64,000 bases of DNA from Butyriboletus loyo (GCA_038093515.1 JBBPSI010000050.1:81526-145525); one strand, 5' to 3'. Numbered from the stretch's first letter, positions 1-12,757 are shown. Numbers and translations are program-made. The notes: a model not told the origin generated them from the letters alone.

Positions 1-1284
1 TCTAGACTACGCTGCGGGGGATATCGAACATAGGTTCGGATCCTGTTGTAGAGTGCTGCGCGGCTTCTTTGCCACGGGGCATGATCCTGTGGACGGAGCT
101 GCTTGTGTGATCTCATCGATCATCGATCATCCCGACTGCACGAACATCGGGGGCATGCGCGCGAGGTGGGTGGCGACGGAAGGGTCTGAATCACTTCAAT
201 AAAAGTTGAAGTCTGTGAGTCCGTGACGGTGTGATCGACATTTGACACTTCCTGCTTGTACCTCTCGGACTCTGGGCGGACATGGATGATCGATGATCGA
301 TGGCGAGTCGGTCTGAATCGGTCATTGAAATATGTGATACATTGAGGCTTATTTTATCTTTTACCGTAAACAGGGCGAACGATGAAATGGTATACGTAAT
401 CGCAAAACTGAAAAGTGGCCCACGTTAACTGACAGCGACGATAGGCGTGTCGTCGAGCGGAGCTGTCTCATTTACCGTACATAGTGGGCACTCAATTTCA
501 GGGCCCAGGAGCGATAGAAGAGCGGAAACCCCGAAAAACATATACCGAGCCAGTCGCAGCTGTGGAACGACCGATTCGTAGATATCGATATCGGCATCAC
601 CAACCCCCCCCAGTGGCAAGCAGCGTGGAATGGGAGTTTCACCAGGATCAAAAGAGGTTATTTTTTTTTCTGATTCGCACACTTCCAGAAGCTTTGCTTT
701 TCGATGGGCGGGTGGAATACCCTGACGACTCTTTTACAGCCTCCGAACGTGGACCAACCGTAAGAGCATACGTCGCACATGGTGTAACCACCCGCCAACA
801 AGTGGGAGCAACGGTCGACGCATGCGACCTGCCCTAAACCAGCACTATGCGACAGTAAAACGTGCAGGAACTGTTCCAGACTCGCACTATCGTCCCCCTG
901 GGTCGTTCGTCGTACTCTATTCTGCAGGAGTCTACCGCAAGTCCCAGAGCGACGTGGGGGCTCAGCTGGAGCTCGCCCCATGGTGCTTCGTGCTTCGAGC
1001 TCTCGCGTGCGGATGCCGTCAAGGCGCTGTACCAGATGTGGCCGCCAGACATCGTGCTCGTTTCCGGTCGCGGTTCACGTGCGTTTCCTGTTCCCTTGAC
1101 CTTGACGTCGACGTGACGTGAAACTGGAACCTGTGCGCTGGGGTGGGCGATGAACAGATTCTCCGCGTCGTCAAGATCGAAAAGAGGGACGACGGACATC
1201 AGGCAACTCCTCGTCCCAGGCTTCCTCTCCCACACCGCGTTGGGAAGGCAAAATCGACCACTGTTCAAATAAAACTCTGTCACC
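1..1284. other. No recognisable gene; short inverted repeat
   Basis: No reading frame here resembles a known protein, and the open frames overlap on both strands without splice-consistent extensions. The one structured item is a GATC-rich inverted repeat: an ATCGATCATCGATCATC-type stretch at about 114-131 and its reverse complement at about 285-302, separated by about 150 bp. The right end is the 3' flank of the HET-domain gene. Confidence 0.5.
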
Positions 1285-2962
1285 TCAAATGAACAGGAAA
1301 CGAGTATGTTCGAGAAGAGCAGTCTTGAGCGCCGCCCGATGCTCGACTCTGCACTCTATCAGCGGCAAGACACCTTTCGTGTCGACCCTCCTGCAAGCCA
1401 GCTCCACGCCAAACCCTACCCGCCCCCGAGCGATCCGCATGAAGATGCAAAAGTGACGCTTCTCCGGTAAAATACAACCCATGTCAGGACCCCCGTTGTA
1501 GGAGGACCCATCGAATCGGAAATCTACCACACCGACCGCATAGAAATGTTCCAGGTCGAGTTCGGCTTGGGGATCACGTATAAACTGACCGACTATCCTC
1601 ATGTTTCTTGCCAGGCTGGGGTCCTTTGGCTGAAGTACGTAGTGATGGACTGAAGGGATAACTTGCACTTGTATGACGAGTAGCTTGAGCTGGATACCAC
1701 GCTTTTGGATGGCGTAATCGTGTTCACCGTATGGCTTGGCAACGACTGTTTGGTAGGACGCTGGTGAGGAAGGTAAGGCTAGGGAGAATCGGGAACATGG
1801 CCCAGCCCAAGCAAAGAAGCTGGGGTCACCAGAGCGCTGTGCGATGGCTTCGAGTAGTCTCTGGAACGCCCTTTCTCCCTCACCATATGCAATCGGCATC
1901 ATAATGTCGAAGATCCCCAGAAGGGAGTAAGCGATATCTTCGATACGAGTGGTATTCCGTTTTGATGCCCACCGCATCTTCGTCGCCACCATGAGATGTG
2001 GTGACCTCAAATTAAAGTCTTGAATGTTGGTGGGGTAAATGTGAGTGACTTTACTGATGGCGTGAAGCATGAAGTCGCTGAGCTTGTCATTAGGAAAAGG
2101 AAAGTCGTCGTTTCCCTGCACATCCTTCGCCCTCGGACAGACCGGACGCCAGTCCTTGCCGTACATTCGGAGTCTTTCTGGCGCTAGAAGTTCCTGTAGC
2201 GTCCACCCCCTCGTAAACCAGGGTTCCTGAGGGAAGTCCTTGACAGAGGAAGACTTGGCCAGATACACGATGCACACGAATGCATCCCTATACCACCGAT
2301 ACATCGACCGGATCGCCTCCTCCAATTCAGAGCTGCTCTCCTTGTTGATACAGCACGTGTCTGACCAAACGTACTCGCAGCCATACTGCTTTGCCTCTTC
2401 GCAGAAACGCTGGAGTTTCTGGTATCCCAAGCACTTTGGAGTAGGCCGTCGGCCATGAACCTTGCTCGACATATCCCTGAACTCTGGCTCTTCTTCGCCC
2501 CAACGATGCGAGAATATCGCGTATTTGAGGAGTCGCTTGATGTTGTCCTATTTTACGATCACCATCCATATCAGGATCCCGAGAGCACGAACGTGAAACA
2601 CGCCACATAGCAACCTTGTAATTTTTCGTCAACTGTGCTTCGCCAGCGTGCTCCATCGTGCGCCTCGCCTTCCTCAAGTCGATGTTGAGGGTGTCTAGGG
2701 CCAGAGGCCTGAAGATCTTCCAGAGCTCTCCTCGGTTGTAGAGTCTCATATCGCTGATGCGGACGAGGTATTGCGGTAGATCGTTGAAGATACAGTCGTC
2801 GTAACATGCGAGGTGCAGTTTGTGCAGCGACGATTTCGACAAGAGGTCATCGATGTCCTCTGATGCAGCGATTTCGGAGCCGAAAGGCGATTCTTCTGAT
2901 AGGAAATGGGAGGGGTGCGATGGTGGTCGTGGAGGGGTATCGTCGAGCAGCCTATGATTCAT
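1285..2962 (-). CDS. HET-domain (heterokaryon incompatibility-type) protein
   Basis: Two exons, 2962-2600 and 2547-1285, joined by a 52-nt GT-AG phase-0 intron, give 541 aa. The HET domain (about residues 120-290) contains a YAIFSHRWGEEEPEF start, a CEYVWSDTCCINK block, a WFTRGWTLQELLAP block and, past the core, RIEDIAYSLLGIFDIMMPIAYGEG. These match the conserved order of fungal HET proteins, which trigger cell death or growth arrest after non-self contact. The region before the intron carries LPQYLVRISDMRL, as seen before many basidiomycete HET domains. No NACHT or WD repeats are attached, so this is a stand-alone HET protein. About 250 residues after the domain have no motif I recognise. 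The ATG at 2962 is the first in frame. Its trigger is unknown. Confidence 0.88.
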
Positions 2963-3220
2963 GAGTACGGGGTGCGTACTACGAGTGGGGTGAGCTGTGA
3001 GAAACTCGTCTCGTCATAGGGTACCTGGGCTGCTTTCCCACTGGCCAGGGTTTGTAGAGCGAAGTTGCAAGTCAGTGGTGGGCACGAGTCGAGGGCAGAT
3101 CATTATCATCTCGTTGCAACTTACATCGCGAGCTTTCAAGTCTTCATCCGGAGAGTACAGACAACGTATGTATATAAACTTGCGGAGAAACTGAACACTC
3201 GAATCGAATCTGCAACTAAG
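2963..3220. other. Intergenic, HET promoter and MET1 3' end
   Basis: A 258-bp gap between two minus-strand genes. It holds a TATATAAA-like stretch near 3169-3177, about 210 bp before the HET start codon. I see no other element. Confidence 0.4.
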
Positions 3221-5259
3221 CTACTCGCTGCCGCTGCCGATCGACCGCACGGCCAAAAGATCCGCCCATCCCGCGCCCAACCCTTCCCAAACGTCCCACT
3301 TCCGACCACCAAGCCACCTTGCGATGCGTTGTCGATCGCGCCGCTCTTGTGCTTCTGCATCAACCTCGAGGTCTTCGAGTACCCCCTCCCCAGCATCCCC
3401 GCCCTCCCCATCCCTCCTGCCAAACGCCAACACAGCCCACCCAATCACGATCATTCCCGGCGGTCGCTGCTCCCCCACATTCGCTAGCGCATTCTCCACA
3501 TCCTCGAGGGTCGACACGAGTACCCTCTGATCTGGCATCGAGCCGCGCTCAATGATCGCGATCGGAGTATACGCCGGGTAGGCAGGGCCATCCCGTCGTC
3601 CCCCGTGCTCAGTCGCCACTAGTGCGCGTACGACCTCGCTGAGCCGCGCGACTCCCATGAGCACGAGTACGGTACGCGCGCGGTCGTATCCAGGGAGAGA
3701 GACTGCCTTGCCTTGGCGACCAACTCCAGTGCAGACGACAAAGGACTCGGCAACGCCACGGTGCGTTACTGGGATTCCGGCACATGTGGGTGCAGCGAGC
3801 GCAGAGGAGAGCCCTGGAAGGATGAGTGGGGCGAAGCCGTGTGCACGGAAGTAGGCGAGCTCCTCGCCAGCGCGGGCATATACAATGGGATCGCCTTGTT
3901 TCAGCTGGATTGTACGCATGTAGTATGTCGAATGGAGAGAGGGTTGCGATTGAGAAACATGTATGTTAGCACACCAGACCAAAGGATTATCGCAGTGTGA
4001 ACAACACGCACCCTGACAACAGTCAGGCCGCGCTTAGCAGCCTCTACGGCTGCTTCCATCATTTCCATCTGTGCACCGTCCGCGTTCCCGGGGAACTTCC
4101 GCGCAATACGCACCTCGACGTGCGGCGGGATGAGCTCGAGGACAGGCGCTGGAACAAGTTTATCAGAAAGCACGATGTCGGCATGTTTCGTCAGTGCCTT
4201 GTGCGTCGCGAGTGTGAGAAGAGAGGGGTGTCCTGGCCCAGATCCAGCGAGGAGAATGCGACCTTTGGTTTGTTTGGGAACGGGACGGTCAAGGTCGAAC
4301 CCGTGCTGTGACTTCTTGTCCGTCGAGAGGCTGGAGATGGTTCCTTCGTGTGCGACCTCTCCGTCCAGAACTACTTTCATCTCGCGTTCCGTCATCGCCG
4401 CAAGCCGCGAGATGGGCCAGTACTCGCTAACCTGCACGACCCATCTCATCTGTCGTCTGGCAGCCTCGACACTGCTTTCCTCCGATGTGGCGACACCTAG
4501 TGCTCTAATGGGGACCGGACGGTTTGGAGTCGTTACGGTGCCATCCTCGCCTTCTTCACCACCTGCTGGGGCTTCATTCTCCTTGGCTAATTTCTTTGAC
4601 ATCTTTCTAAGCTGTCCGACTTTGGTCACCGCGGCTCCGACGTCCTTGGATAACCCAGCAACAATTTCCCTGCGTACTCGCCCCGCGAGCCTACATCCTT
4701 CTCCATTCGTGGTTACGCCGATTTGTAGGGGGCTCTTGGACGACGAAGTGGGGTCTACGAAGCGATGCGTTGCTGTAAAAGAGAAGTCGCAGAGTTCTGA
4801 CATGTCAGCAACGTTGATGGGAATACGGTGAGCGCGGCATAACCTCGCGAGATGGGTTGCTCGGAGGCGTGCGACGGAGACGAAAGGCGAGGTTGAGGTA
4901 GTGTCGGTGACACATACCAGAGATACGGGGGTATTCGCAAGATAGTGATCCAAGGCTGCCATATTCCGGCTTATTTGTAAGGTGTCGATATCTGGAGAAC
5001 TTGCGGAGGACGTAGGAGCGGGGAGATGGTCCCAGTCGATCACCTCTAGCTGGCCGTGCTCTGCCCTCCACCGGAGCTCCTCGCAGACTGCCCCAAGACC
5101 GCCGTTCATGAGGACTTTGACGACAGCGTCTGCTTCGAGGGAGGCATAAGCTCTGCTTGCTGCTAGCGCGTCACCACCAACGATGAGAACGGACTTGGTT
5201 TGCATCCTGAACGAGAGGAGGAGAGATGCCGCGCCTGTAGGTGGTGGAAATGGATCCAT
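3221..5259 (-). CDS. MET1: Siroheme synthesis protein, uroporphyrinogen-III C-methyltransferase (MET1-like)
   Basis: Exons 5259-4012 and 3904-3221 with a 107-nt phase-0 intron give 643 aa. The N-terminal third resembles the Met8/CysG NAD-binding dehydrogenase-chelatase fold (SVLIVGGDALAASRAYA near residue 25, later NVADMSELCDF). The C-terminal part is a SAM-dependent tetrapyrrole methylase with AGSGPGHPSLLTL, and RLKQGDPIVYARAGEE formed exactly across the splice junction. The enzyme methylates uroporphyrinogen III on the route to siroheme, the cofactor of sulfite and nitrite reductase, so it acts in sulfate assimilation and methionine supply. An in-frame ATG at 5436 would add 59 residues, but they have no domain character and overlap the start of SRP14. 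The ATG at 5259 begins MDPFPPPTGAASLLLSF, close to how I recall relatives beginning, and is preferred. Confidence 0.9.
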
Positions 5260-5434
5260 CTCGATCGTTATCGCTGTCGACGCGGCTTGTGAAAGAAACC
5301 CATTTTTCCCACTTTCTAAGTACCCCCACGAAAGTTCTAAGCAAAGCGTGATTATGAGCAATGAATGTATTACGTCAGCGGGACGAGGGCCATGAGAATG
5401 AATATCAGCACTCGCTTGGAGCTGCACCGAGTCC
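5260..5434. promoter_or_regulatory. Divergent promoter between MET1 and SRP14
   Basis: The two start codons are 175 bp apart and point away from each other, so both promoters must lie here or within the neighbouring 5' ends. A TTACGTCA box (5370-5377) matches the CRE/ATF bZIP core. No CACGTG box of the Cbf1 type is visible. The regulatory role is inferred from position and motif only. Confidence 0.45.
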
Positions 5435-6182
5435 ATGCAGCTCGTCGATAACGTTACCGTGAGCGATCTCTATGATATAGTCTCTATAATATGCAACATT
5501 GACACGACATTGCTTCAGTTTCTCAAACAACTCACTGCGTTGTTTGAGTCAACAAAAGACAAGGGGACGATATGGCTGACACACAAGCGATGTGCGTCGA
5601 CTTACTTTTTATTCGTTCTCCCTTTCAAAAGCTCATCACTGCGTACGTAGTGACTCATGATGGAGAAGATACCAAGATGGACGATGCAGACTCGGATAGC
5701 GAAAAAGAGTACCTGTGTCTGATCCGTGTCACGGATGGCAAAAATGCCAACTTTTCTACACACGTGAGTCCCTCCTCATCGCGCTCCAGCTCATCCTGAT
5801 CCCCACAACCATCGATGCCTTCCCCCTCTTCCTCTTTCCGTGCCCTATCCCTCATAATCACGATCACGATCACGCGACATGATTTCGCCAGGTCTCCTTC
5901 TCCGATCTCCAAAAATTCCACACCGCTTACGGTAGCCTCCTGAAAGCGTGCTTCGCGACGCTCCGCAAGCGCGACAAAAAACGCGAAAAACAGCGTGCAG
6001 AACAGTTGGCAAAACGAAAGCAGCGCATGGCGGAGCCTGTCGTCGTCGATGGGCCCAAGCGCGGGAACGGCCGGCGGAAGCGGCAGAGGAAGGTGAAGGC
6101 GGCGATAAGACAGGAGCAGGCAAAGGAGCGGGTGGCGAAACGTGAGGAGGAGAGAGCGAAGGCGCAGATATCGGTATTGTGA
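5435..6182 (+). CDS. SRP14: Signal recognition particle 14 kDa subunit
   Basis: Four exons, 5435-5458, 5519-5591, 5651-5763 and 5892-6182, sum to 501 nt and 166 aa with consistent phase. The protein starts MQLVDNVT, then FLKQLTALFESTKDKGTIWL, CLIRVTDGKNANFSTHV and FHTAYGSLLKACFATLRKRD. This is the SRP14 alpha-beta fold order also seen in the human protein (TRLFQK, LLRATDGKKKIST, FQMAYSNLLRA). SRP14 with SRP9/SRP21 forms the Alu-domain part of the particle that arrests translation during targeting to the ER. The last 60 residues are a very basic Lys/Arg tail, longer than in animals and suited to RNA binding. Start and splice sites are unambiguous. Confidence 0.92.
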
Positions 6183-6356
6183 TCAGAACTTGGGTGTGGG
6201 GGCACGTTGATCCTGCGGGCAGGGGTTGCCAGTGTAAGATCAGGATGATGTACATATGGCTCGCCGTGGTGACAATAGGTATTCCGTCGGCGTAACGTCG
6301 CTGCAAGCTCTGGGTATGGATTGACTTGATTGCCTCGGGAACACATATGATATCGA

Positions 6357-6476
6357 CTATACAGTCTCAGCGGACTCCTCCTCGTCGAGGCATATCGAAG
6401 TCCAGTCCTTGTCATACAATCTCAGATTCCCTGGTGCCAAAAGCTCTTGCAAAATCCATCCCCTCGTAAACCAGGG
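6357..6476 (-). pseudogene. Fragment of a HET-domain gene
   Basis: Reading leftward from 6476, one frame gives PWFTRGWILQELLAPGNLRL then YDKDW, and reaches a stop at 6357-6359. This matches the central HET block of the gene at 1285-2962 (WFTRGWTLQELLAPERLRMY) but nothing else of the domain is present in order. No ATG or splice-supported exon joins it to a gene. The rest of the gap between SRP14 and SMC4 (6183-6630) has no recognisable gene. A CACGTG box lies at 6529-6534, about 100 bp before the SMC4 start. Confidence 0.8.
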
Positions 6477-6630
6477 CGGGCACTACATATCATACTCTGT
6501 CTGTGCGTGACAATCAGGTATGACACGTCACGTGTTTGCGTCCCGTGATCTGTGACGACTCGCGTACTTTGCCGATCCTCACCGCGGCGGTTGTAGGCCT
6601 CCTCTCAACAACGTTCTCCTCGCGCCCGTG

Positions 6631-9600
6631 ATGCCCCCACGACGAACTTCCCGCACACGTACCTCGGACGCGCAACATACATCAGAAGGCTCGAGTTCAA
6701 CACCCACCGATGCCACCACCGGCAAGCGGAAGCGCGGCCAGTCGGTCGCAGCAGCCGACACCGATACCGAGACAGAAAACGTGACTCGGTCGACGTCAAG
6801 GTCTAAGCCTCCATCATCGTCCCCGCGTACACGTGCCAAGCCTGCTTCCGCTGCGTCAGCATCAAAGGGACGCGCGAGTGTTGGCCCGGAGCGGACGAGG
6901 GGGCGCGGAGCATCTACGAGGACAAGAGGCGCAGGAAAGCTGACAGAGATCGTTGAGGTAGAGGAAAACTCAGACGTGGATACGGGGGGAGAGGTTGAAG
7001 AGCAGGAGCGCGACGACAATGTGGACGGATGTAGGCCCGAGGCACCTCCTGCTCGGAAGAAATCACGCAAGTCTGTCGACTCTGACGACGAGCATCAAGA
7101 AGAAGAGGAGCCGGTACGGCAGCCTTCAAGGAGGGGTAGATCCCGTCAGGTGGTCAAAGAGGAGGAAGAAATGGAGTCCCCTCCTCCACCAAAGACTCGA
7201 CGTTCCTCTGCCAAGCCCCCATCCTCGAAAACGACAAAGACTACCCGCTCATCTCGTAAGCCTCGCAGGATCGAGAGCGATGTTGAGGAAGAAGAAGCAG
7301 GAGAACAAGAAAAGGAGGAAGATGAAGACGCGATCCCAATTTCTGACGACGAAGATGCCCTCCTAGTTCAGAGCGGTGGACGCAGTAAAACATCTTCTGG
7401 TAAACCCGCATCCAAGCAGTCGCAGCCCACTCGCAAATCGTCTTCCAAGCCCTCCAAGAATGCCAAAACATCAGAGCAAGAGGAGGACACAGTCCCTACG
7501 CCACGACCGCGCAAGTCAGCTCCTGTCACACCCCGTAAAGATCCCACACCCGAACAGCAAGCTACAGCACACGAAGAAGATGGCCTGGATGGCTTTGATC
7601 AGGTGTATCAAGCTTCTCCGCTCCGTGCAAAACGCCAGGATGCCAACAAAAATAGCTCACCAAGCCAGCCGTTCCGGACTCCAAAACGTGCGCCACCAGT
7701 GGAGGAAGAAGAAGAAAAATCACTCTTAGAACCGAGAGTCAAACCGCAGACTCACTTACAACCACCTCCGGTAGAAGAGGTCAAGGGGCCAAAGGTTCGA
7801 TTGGTCATTCACAAAATGGTATTGGTCAACTTTAAGAGCTACGCGGGACGACAGGAGATCGGACCTTTCCACAAGGTGAGTATTGGGCATTCGAATCTGG
7901 GCCTTCATGCTGATCACGTCCGTGGTCAGTCTTTCTCGTCAATAGTTGGCCCCAATGGCTCAGGAAAATCGAACACGATCGACGCGCTGTTGTTTGTGTT
8001 CGGATACCGTGCATCAAAAATGCGTCAGGGTAAACTCTCAGAGTTGATCCACAACTCGGCTCGCTACCCCGATCTCGACGACTGCAGTGTCGAGGTGCAC
8101 TTCCGAGAAATCATTGACTTGGTATGGGATTTTCTTTAGATTTCGTTCCGTATTTCTTCACGCGCACGACAGCCTGGTCCCGACGCATACAAAGTAGTGC
8201 CAAAATCGCAGCTGGTTGTAGCGCGTATAGCATACAAGAATAATTCAAGCAAATACACGATCAACGGACGCGCCAGCAACTACACGGAGGTGCAGACGCT
8301 TCTCAAAGGGCGGGGGATAGATCTCGACCATAAGCGGTTCCTCATCTTGCAGGTAATTCCGCCACGATTGTTTTTGTTTTTTCTGTCTCTCTTGTTCGCA
8401 TCTGACCTCACATATCTTTCTACCAGGGCGAAGTCGAGTCAATTGCGCAGATGAAGCCTAAAGCTCAGAACGAGCACGAAGATGGCTTGCTCGAGTACCT
8501 CGAAGACATCATTGGTACCTCCTCGTACAAAACTCGGATTGAAGAAGCGCTTGCGCAAATGGAGGCACTCACCGACCAGCGCAGCGAGAAGCTGAACCGG
8601 CTCCGCATCGTCGAACGGGAGAAGAACGCCCTGGAGGCCCAGAGGAAGGAGGCGTTAGACTTCCTAAGGTTGTTCAACGACCATGTGAAAGCAAAAAGTA
8701 GGCTTTGGCAGTGGTACCTCTGGAAGTGCTTGGAGAACGAAAGCAGGTTTAATGCGCAGGTTGTGAGTAATTTTGATGTTTGTTCAGCGTCGTCTGCAGC
8801 GGACTGAGGATGCTCGTGTATAGGCGAAACACCAGAAAGAGTTGGATGCTGAGACGGAGAGGAACAAGGATGATATCACTCATTTAGAGATGTTGGAAAA
8901 GCACTTTGAGGAACGTGAGAAGGCGTACGAGGTCCGTCGCTTCTGATTTGTTCCAGATCTTAAATCATAGTCACGCGTCTTGTCTTTCTCATCCAACTAG
9001 GACGTGAAAGCTGCAGCTGAAGAAGCCGCAAAAGACCAAACTGCGCGTGAGAAGCAAGCCGTCGGGCTTGAAGAACGGCGTAAGCATGCCAACACCAAGG
9101 CAAAGAAGGTGAAGAAGATGCTTCAGGAAGTGTGTTCTTCTATCTCGGTTTTTGTGTATAATCCTCTCAGACGTTGTCCAATGTCCCTCACAGGACGAGC
9201 AAGCCAAAGCCGCGGCTGAACGCACGATCGAAGAGAGCATGGCCAAGATCGACCGAAAACGCGAGGAGATTGAGGAGCACGAGGCAAACCTGAAGAAGGA
9301 AGAGGACGTTCTCGAAAGTATTCGAGACAGTTTGAAAGGTGCGTCATACATCCGTGTCGTCCCTGCGACCAGACTGACGCTCGGTATTTGTAACAGACAA
9401 GACGCAGGTGTTTCACGATCAGATCGAGGTCAAGCAGAAGGAACTCCAGCCGTGGACTACCAAGATCAATACAAAGAAGGCAGGGATCGATGTAGCGACG
9501 AGCGAGAGGGATGCATTGGCGAAGAAGGCTGCCGGCCTCAAAGACGCGGTCAAGAACGCCCAGGAAGAACTCGAGCAGCAGCAAGCAACGCAACAGGCCA

Positions 9601-12600
9601 AGGTTAGACGCATGTTACGCTTGTGGGTCCAACTCATGCTTGACTTGTGATTTGCCGCTGTAGCTCGGTGAATTAAATGATTTGAAGGCGAAGAGGGCGA
9701 CCTTGCAGAAGGAACTGCAGGCCCACGCGAAGAATTTCCACGTAAGCTTTGTGATGCTCTAACGCGAAGGTCGCTCCTCACTCACCACTGTTTGCGTTTG
9801 TAGGATGCTCAGGCTCGTCTACAGGAGTTGCGGGGCAAGTCATCATCTCTTCGACAGCGAACAGAGGAGGCCAAGGCGTCTCAAGCTGCCAGCACGTCGC
9901 AGAACAAGGTCCTCGATCACCTCACTCGTCTCAAGCAAACTGGGCGCATCGACGGTTTCCACGTGCGTGCTCCTCCTTATCCACCTTTCCGAATACAAAT
10001 CGCATATGCTTCCTGTAGGGCCGCCTTGGCAGTCTCGGAACGATCCCCGACAAATACGATGTTGCCGTTTCCACTGCCTGCGGTGCACTCCATAACATGG
10101 TCGTCGACACCGTCGCCCAAGGACAGGCTTGTATCAACTTTCTCCGCACGCAAAACGTCGGCCGTGCCTCCTTCATGATCCTCGAGAAACTTCCCACCGA
10201 CCGCATCAACGAACGGATACAGACACCCGAAAACGTCCCGCGCTTATACGACCTCATCAAGCCCAAAGACCCCCAATTTCTCCCTGCGTTTTATAAAGCC
10301 CTCGGGAACACGCTTGTCGCTGACGACCTCGAGCAGGCGAACCGGATCGCGTTTGGTACTTCAAAGCGGTGGCGTGTCGTCACGCTCGCGGGCCAGTTGA
10401 TCGATTCGTCTGGCACGATGTCTGGTGGTGGGAACCACGTCGCGCGTGGGTCAATGAGCTCCAAGTTGGCAGCGGATGCAGTGAGGCCGGAGGTGCTGAG
10501 GCAGTATGAACAGGAGAACGAACAAGCGGCGAGGCAATTGGAGGAGGCGACGAGAGCGCTTAGGGAATTAGAGGGCGAGGGAGAACGGTTGACGCTTTTG
10601 GGGCCACAGTTGGAGATGGACATAGAGAAACTGACGATGGCGGTAAATAATGGTCGGAAACGACTCGAGGAGGCGGAGAAGCGGGTGCGTGACCTCAAGT
10701 GCGTAGGGTCATCGCTCTCTTCGTGTGGGGCGCGTTTTTTGTGGTCTTCTTGTCTTGGTGGCGGTGGGGTGCTGATCAGTTTGATCTGCTAGGGCCCAGA
10801 GCAAGCCTGACGCTCGGGACATGGCGCGAATCGGGGTGCTCGAGGGGGAGATTGCGACCATGACCGCAGACCTCGAAGACCTCGAAGCGAAATCGGGCAA
10901 GATTGAGAACGCGATCAAAGAACTCGAAAAGAAGATTCTTGAGATTGGTGGTTCGCGATTGCTGAAACAACGGTCGACGGTCGATGGTATCAAGTTGCAT
11001 ATCAACCTCGCCAACGACGAGACCACGAAAGCGGAAGTGGCAAAGGCAAAGGCGGAAAAGGATGTGGTCAAGTACACGTCTGCGATCGCTGGAAATGCCG
11101 CTGCCGTGGCGGAGGCGGACGAGGAGATTCAACAGTTGCAGACGCAGCTCGAGGAGGTAAACGAGTATTTAGAGGAGCTCAAGAAAAATGTAGAAGCTGC
11201 GCAGGCGGCGGCGGAGAATTCAAAGGACGACTTGGATACGCTCAAGACGCAGCTGGAGGTGAAGAGGGAGGAGATACAAGAATTTAGGAAGAAGGAGGTG
11301 AGTGGGGTGGATGCTGATCGTGAGCACTGGCTGGTGTTCTGACGTATTGGTGTTAGATGGAGTTGACGCAAAAATTGAACGATGTTAAAAAGGAGGCTGC
11401 AGCGAACGAAGAAGCGTTGCAGCATTGGCAAACAGAGCATGATAAGCTGAGGCTGCAGGACATCGAGTGAGTGTCATCTCAGTTGTGTATGACTCTCGTT
11501 GATATATGACTATAGCGATGACGATGAGGAAGACGAAGAGGACGCAGATGCGGAGGGGACGCCAGTGGATGGAGACCCTTCAGAGCCACAGGTCAAGCAG
11601 GAATCAGGAGAGTCAACGGTGCCACCACCCAAGAAACCATCAAAGCCACGTCAACCCTCGAACGAGCTGCATATCTACAGCGTCGAGGAACTCGCTCAGT
11701 TCCGAAAGCGCAACCTAGTAGCTGATTCCGAGTATCTCGATGGTAAGCCCTCGATCACCTCTGTCACGTTTTGACGTTGATCCCTACGCGATAGAGAAAC
11801 TGAACAACGCTAAGCCTGATCTGTCTGTGCTCAGGGATTACAAGAAGCGCGAGGAAGAGTTCCTTCGTCGTGCCAAAGACCTCGAACGGATCACTGAGGC
11901 GCGCGACGCACAGAAACAGGAATATGATAATCTCAGGAAACAGCGTTTGGACGAATTCATGGCGGGCTTCAGTTTAATTTCTTTGAAACTGAAGGAGATG
12001 TACCAGGTTCGTGTTCTGATTTCCTTCTTGAGAGAAAACGTTTGCAACTCTTTTCGTTTTTCCGCGGGGATTAGATGATTACACTGGGAGGGAATGCTGA
12101 ACTGGAATTGGTCGACAGCATGGATCCGTTCTCAGAGGGTATCATCTTTAGCGTGATGCCGCCCAAGAAGAGCTGGAAAAACATCTCAAATCTGTCGGGT
12201 GGCGAAAAGGTGCGTCGTGTCCTCGTCTGGTGCTACGAGGGAATAACCGTAGGATGTGACCCGTAGACGTTGAGTTCTCTGGCCCTTGTGTTTGCTCTCC
12301 ACGCCTTCAAGGTGAGGTCCACAGTCGTGCACACTTTTGGGATTTCCTTGATTGATGCTATTGCCCTTTCCCGTACAGCCTACTCCCCTTTACTTTATGG
12401 ACGAGATCGACGCTGCGCTCGATTTCCGGAACGTGTCCATCGTCGCCAATTACATCAAAGATCGGACCAAGAATGCGCAGTTCATCATCATCTCGTTGAG
12501 GTACGTTTAGTCACGCCTTGCTCTTTCGCGTTCTTTGCCGGACACTGAGCTGAGCGTGGTGTAACAGAAACGATATGTTTGAGCTGAGTCATCGACTGAT

Positions 12601-12757
12601 CGGGATTTATAAAACTGCGAACGCGACCCAAAGTACGTTCTCACCCGCCTTTTTCCATTCTGCGCGTGTTGCTGAGGTCGTGCTAGGCGTCGCGATTGAC
12701 AATCACGCTCTCGTCCCGACCAAGGTCGTGACGCCCGTGACAGCCTCCACTGCATGA
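6631..12757 (+). CDS. SMC4: Condensin complex subunit SMC4
   Basis: Twenty exons join in phase to 1649 aa: 6631-7875, 7930-8121, 8173-8352, 8427-8762, 8824-8931, 9001-9129, 9194-9338, 9397-9602, 9664-9741, 9804-9962, 10019-10698, 10793-11297, 11357-11466, 11516-11742, 11795-12006, 12075-12209, 12267-12311, 12379-12500, 12568-12632, 12687-12757. Walker A GPNGSGKS is at 422-429, followed by [20 protein letters not shown], which is typical of SMC4. A coiled coil follows, then a hinge ([20 protein letters not shown], from residue 927), the second coiled coil, the ABC signature LSGGEK (1544-1549) and the Walker B/D-loop stretch [12 protein letters not shown] (about 1568-1579). With SMC2 it drives ATP-dependent chromosome compaction in mitosis. 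The N-terminal tail of about 385 residues is low-complexity, acidic/basic and SP/TP-rich, longer than in yeast, and suits CDK phosphorylation. A GTG just before the ATG at 6631 is not used as the start. Confidence 0.95.

Noticed and set aside
834..1283. A 149-codon minus-strand open frame left of the HET gene.
   Set aside because: No recognisable motif. It overlaps other open frames on the opposite strand and has no splice-supported extension, so there is nothing to support it as a gene.
5260..5436. N-terminal extension of MET1 from an in-frame ATG at 5436.
   Set aside because: The extra 59 residues have no domain character, overlap the SRP14 start codon, and the second ATG matches how I recall the family beginning.
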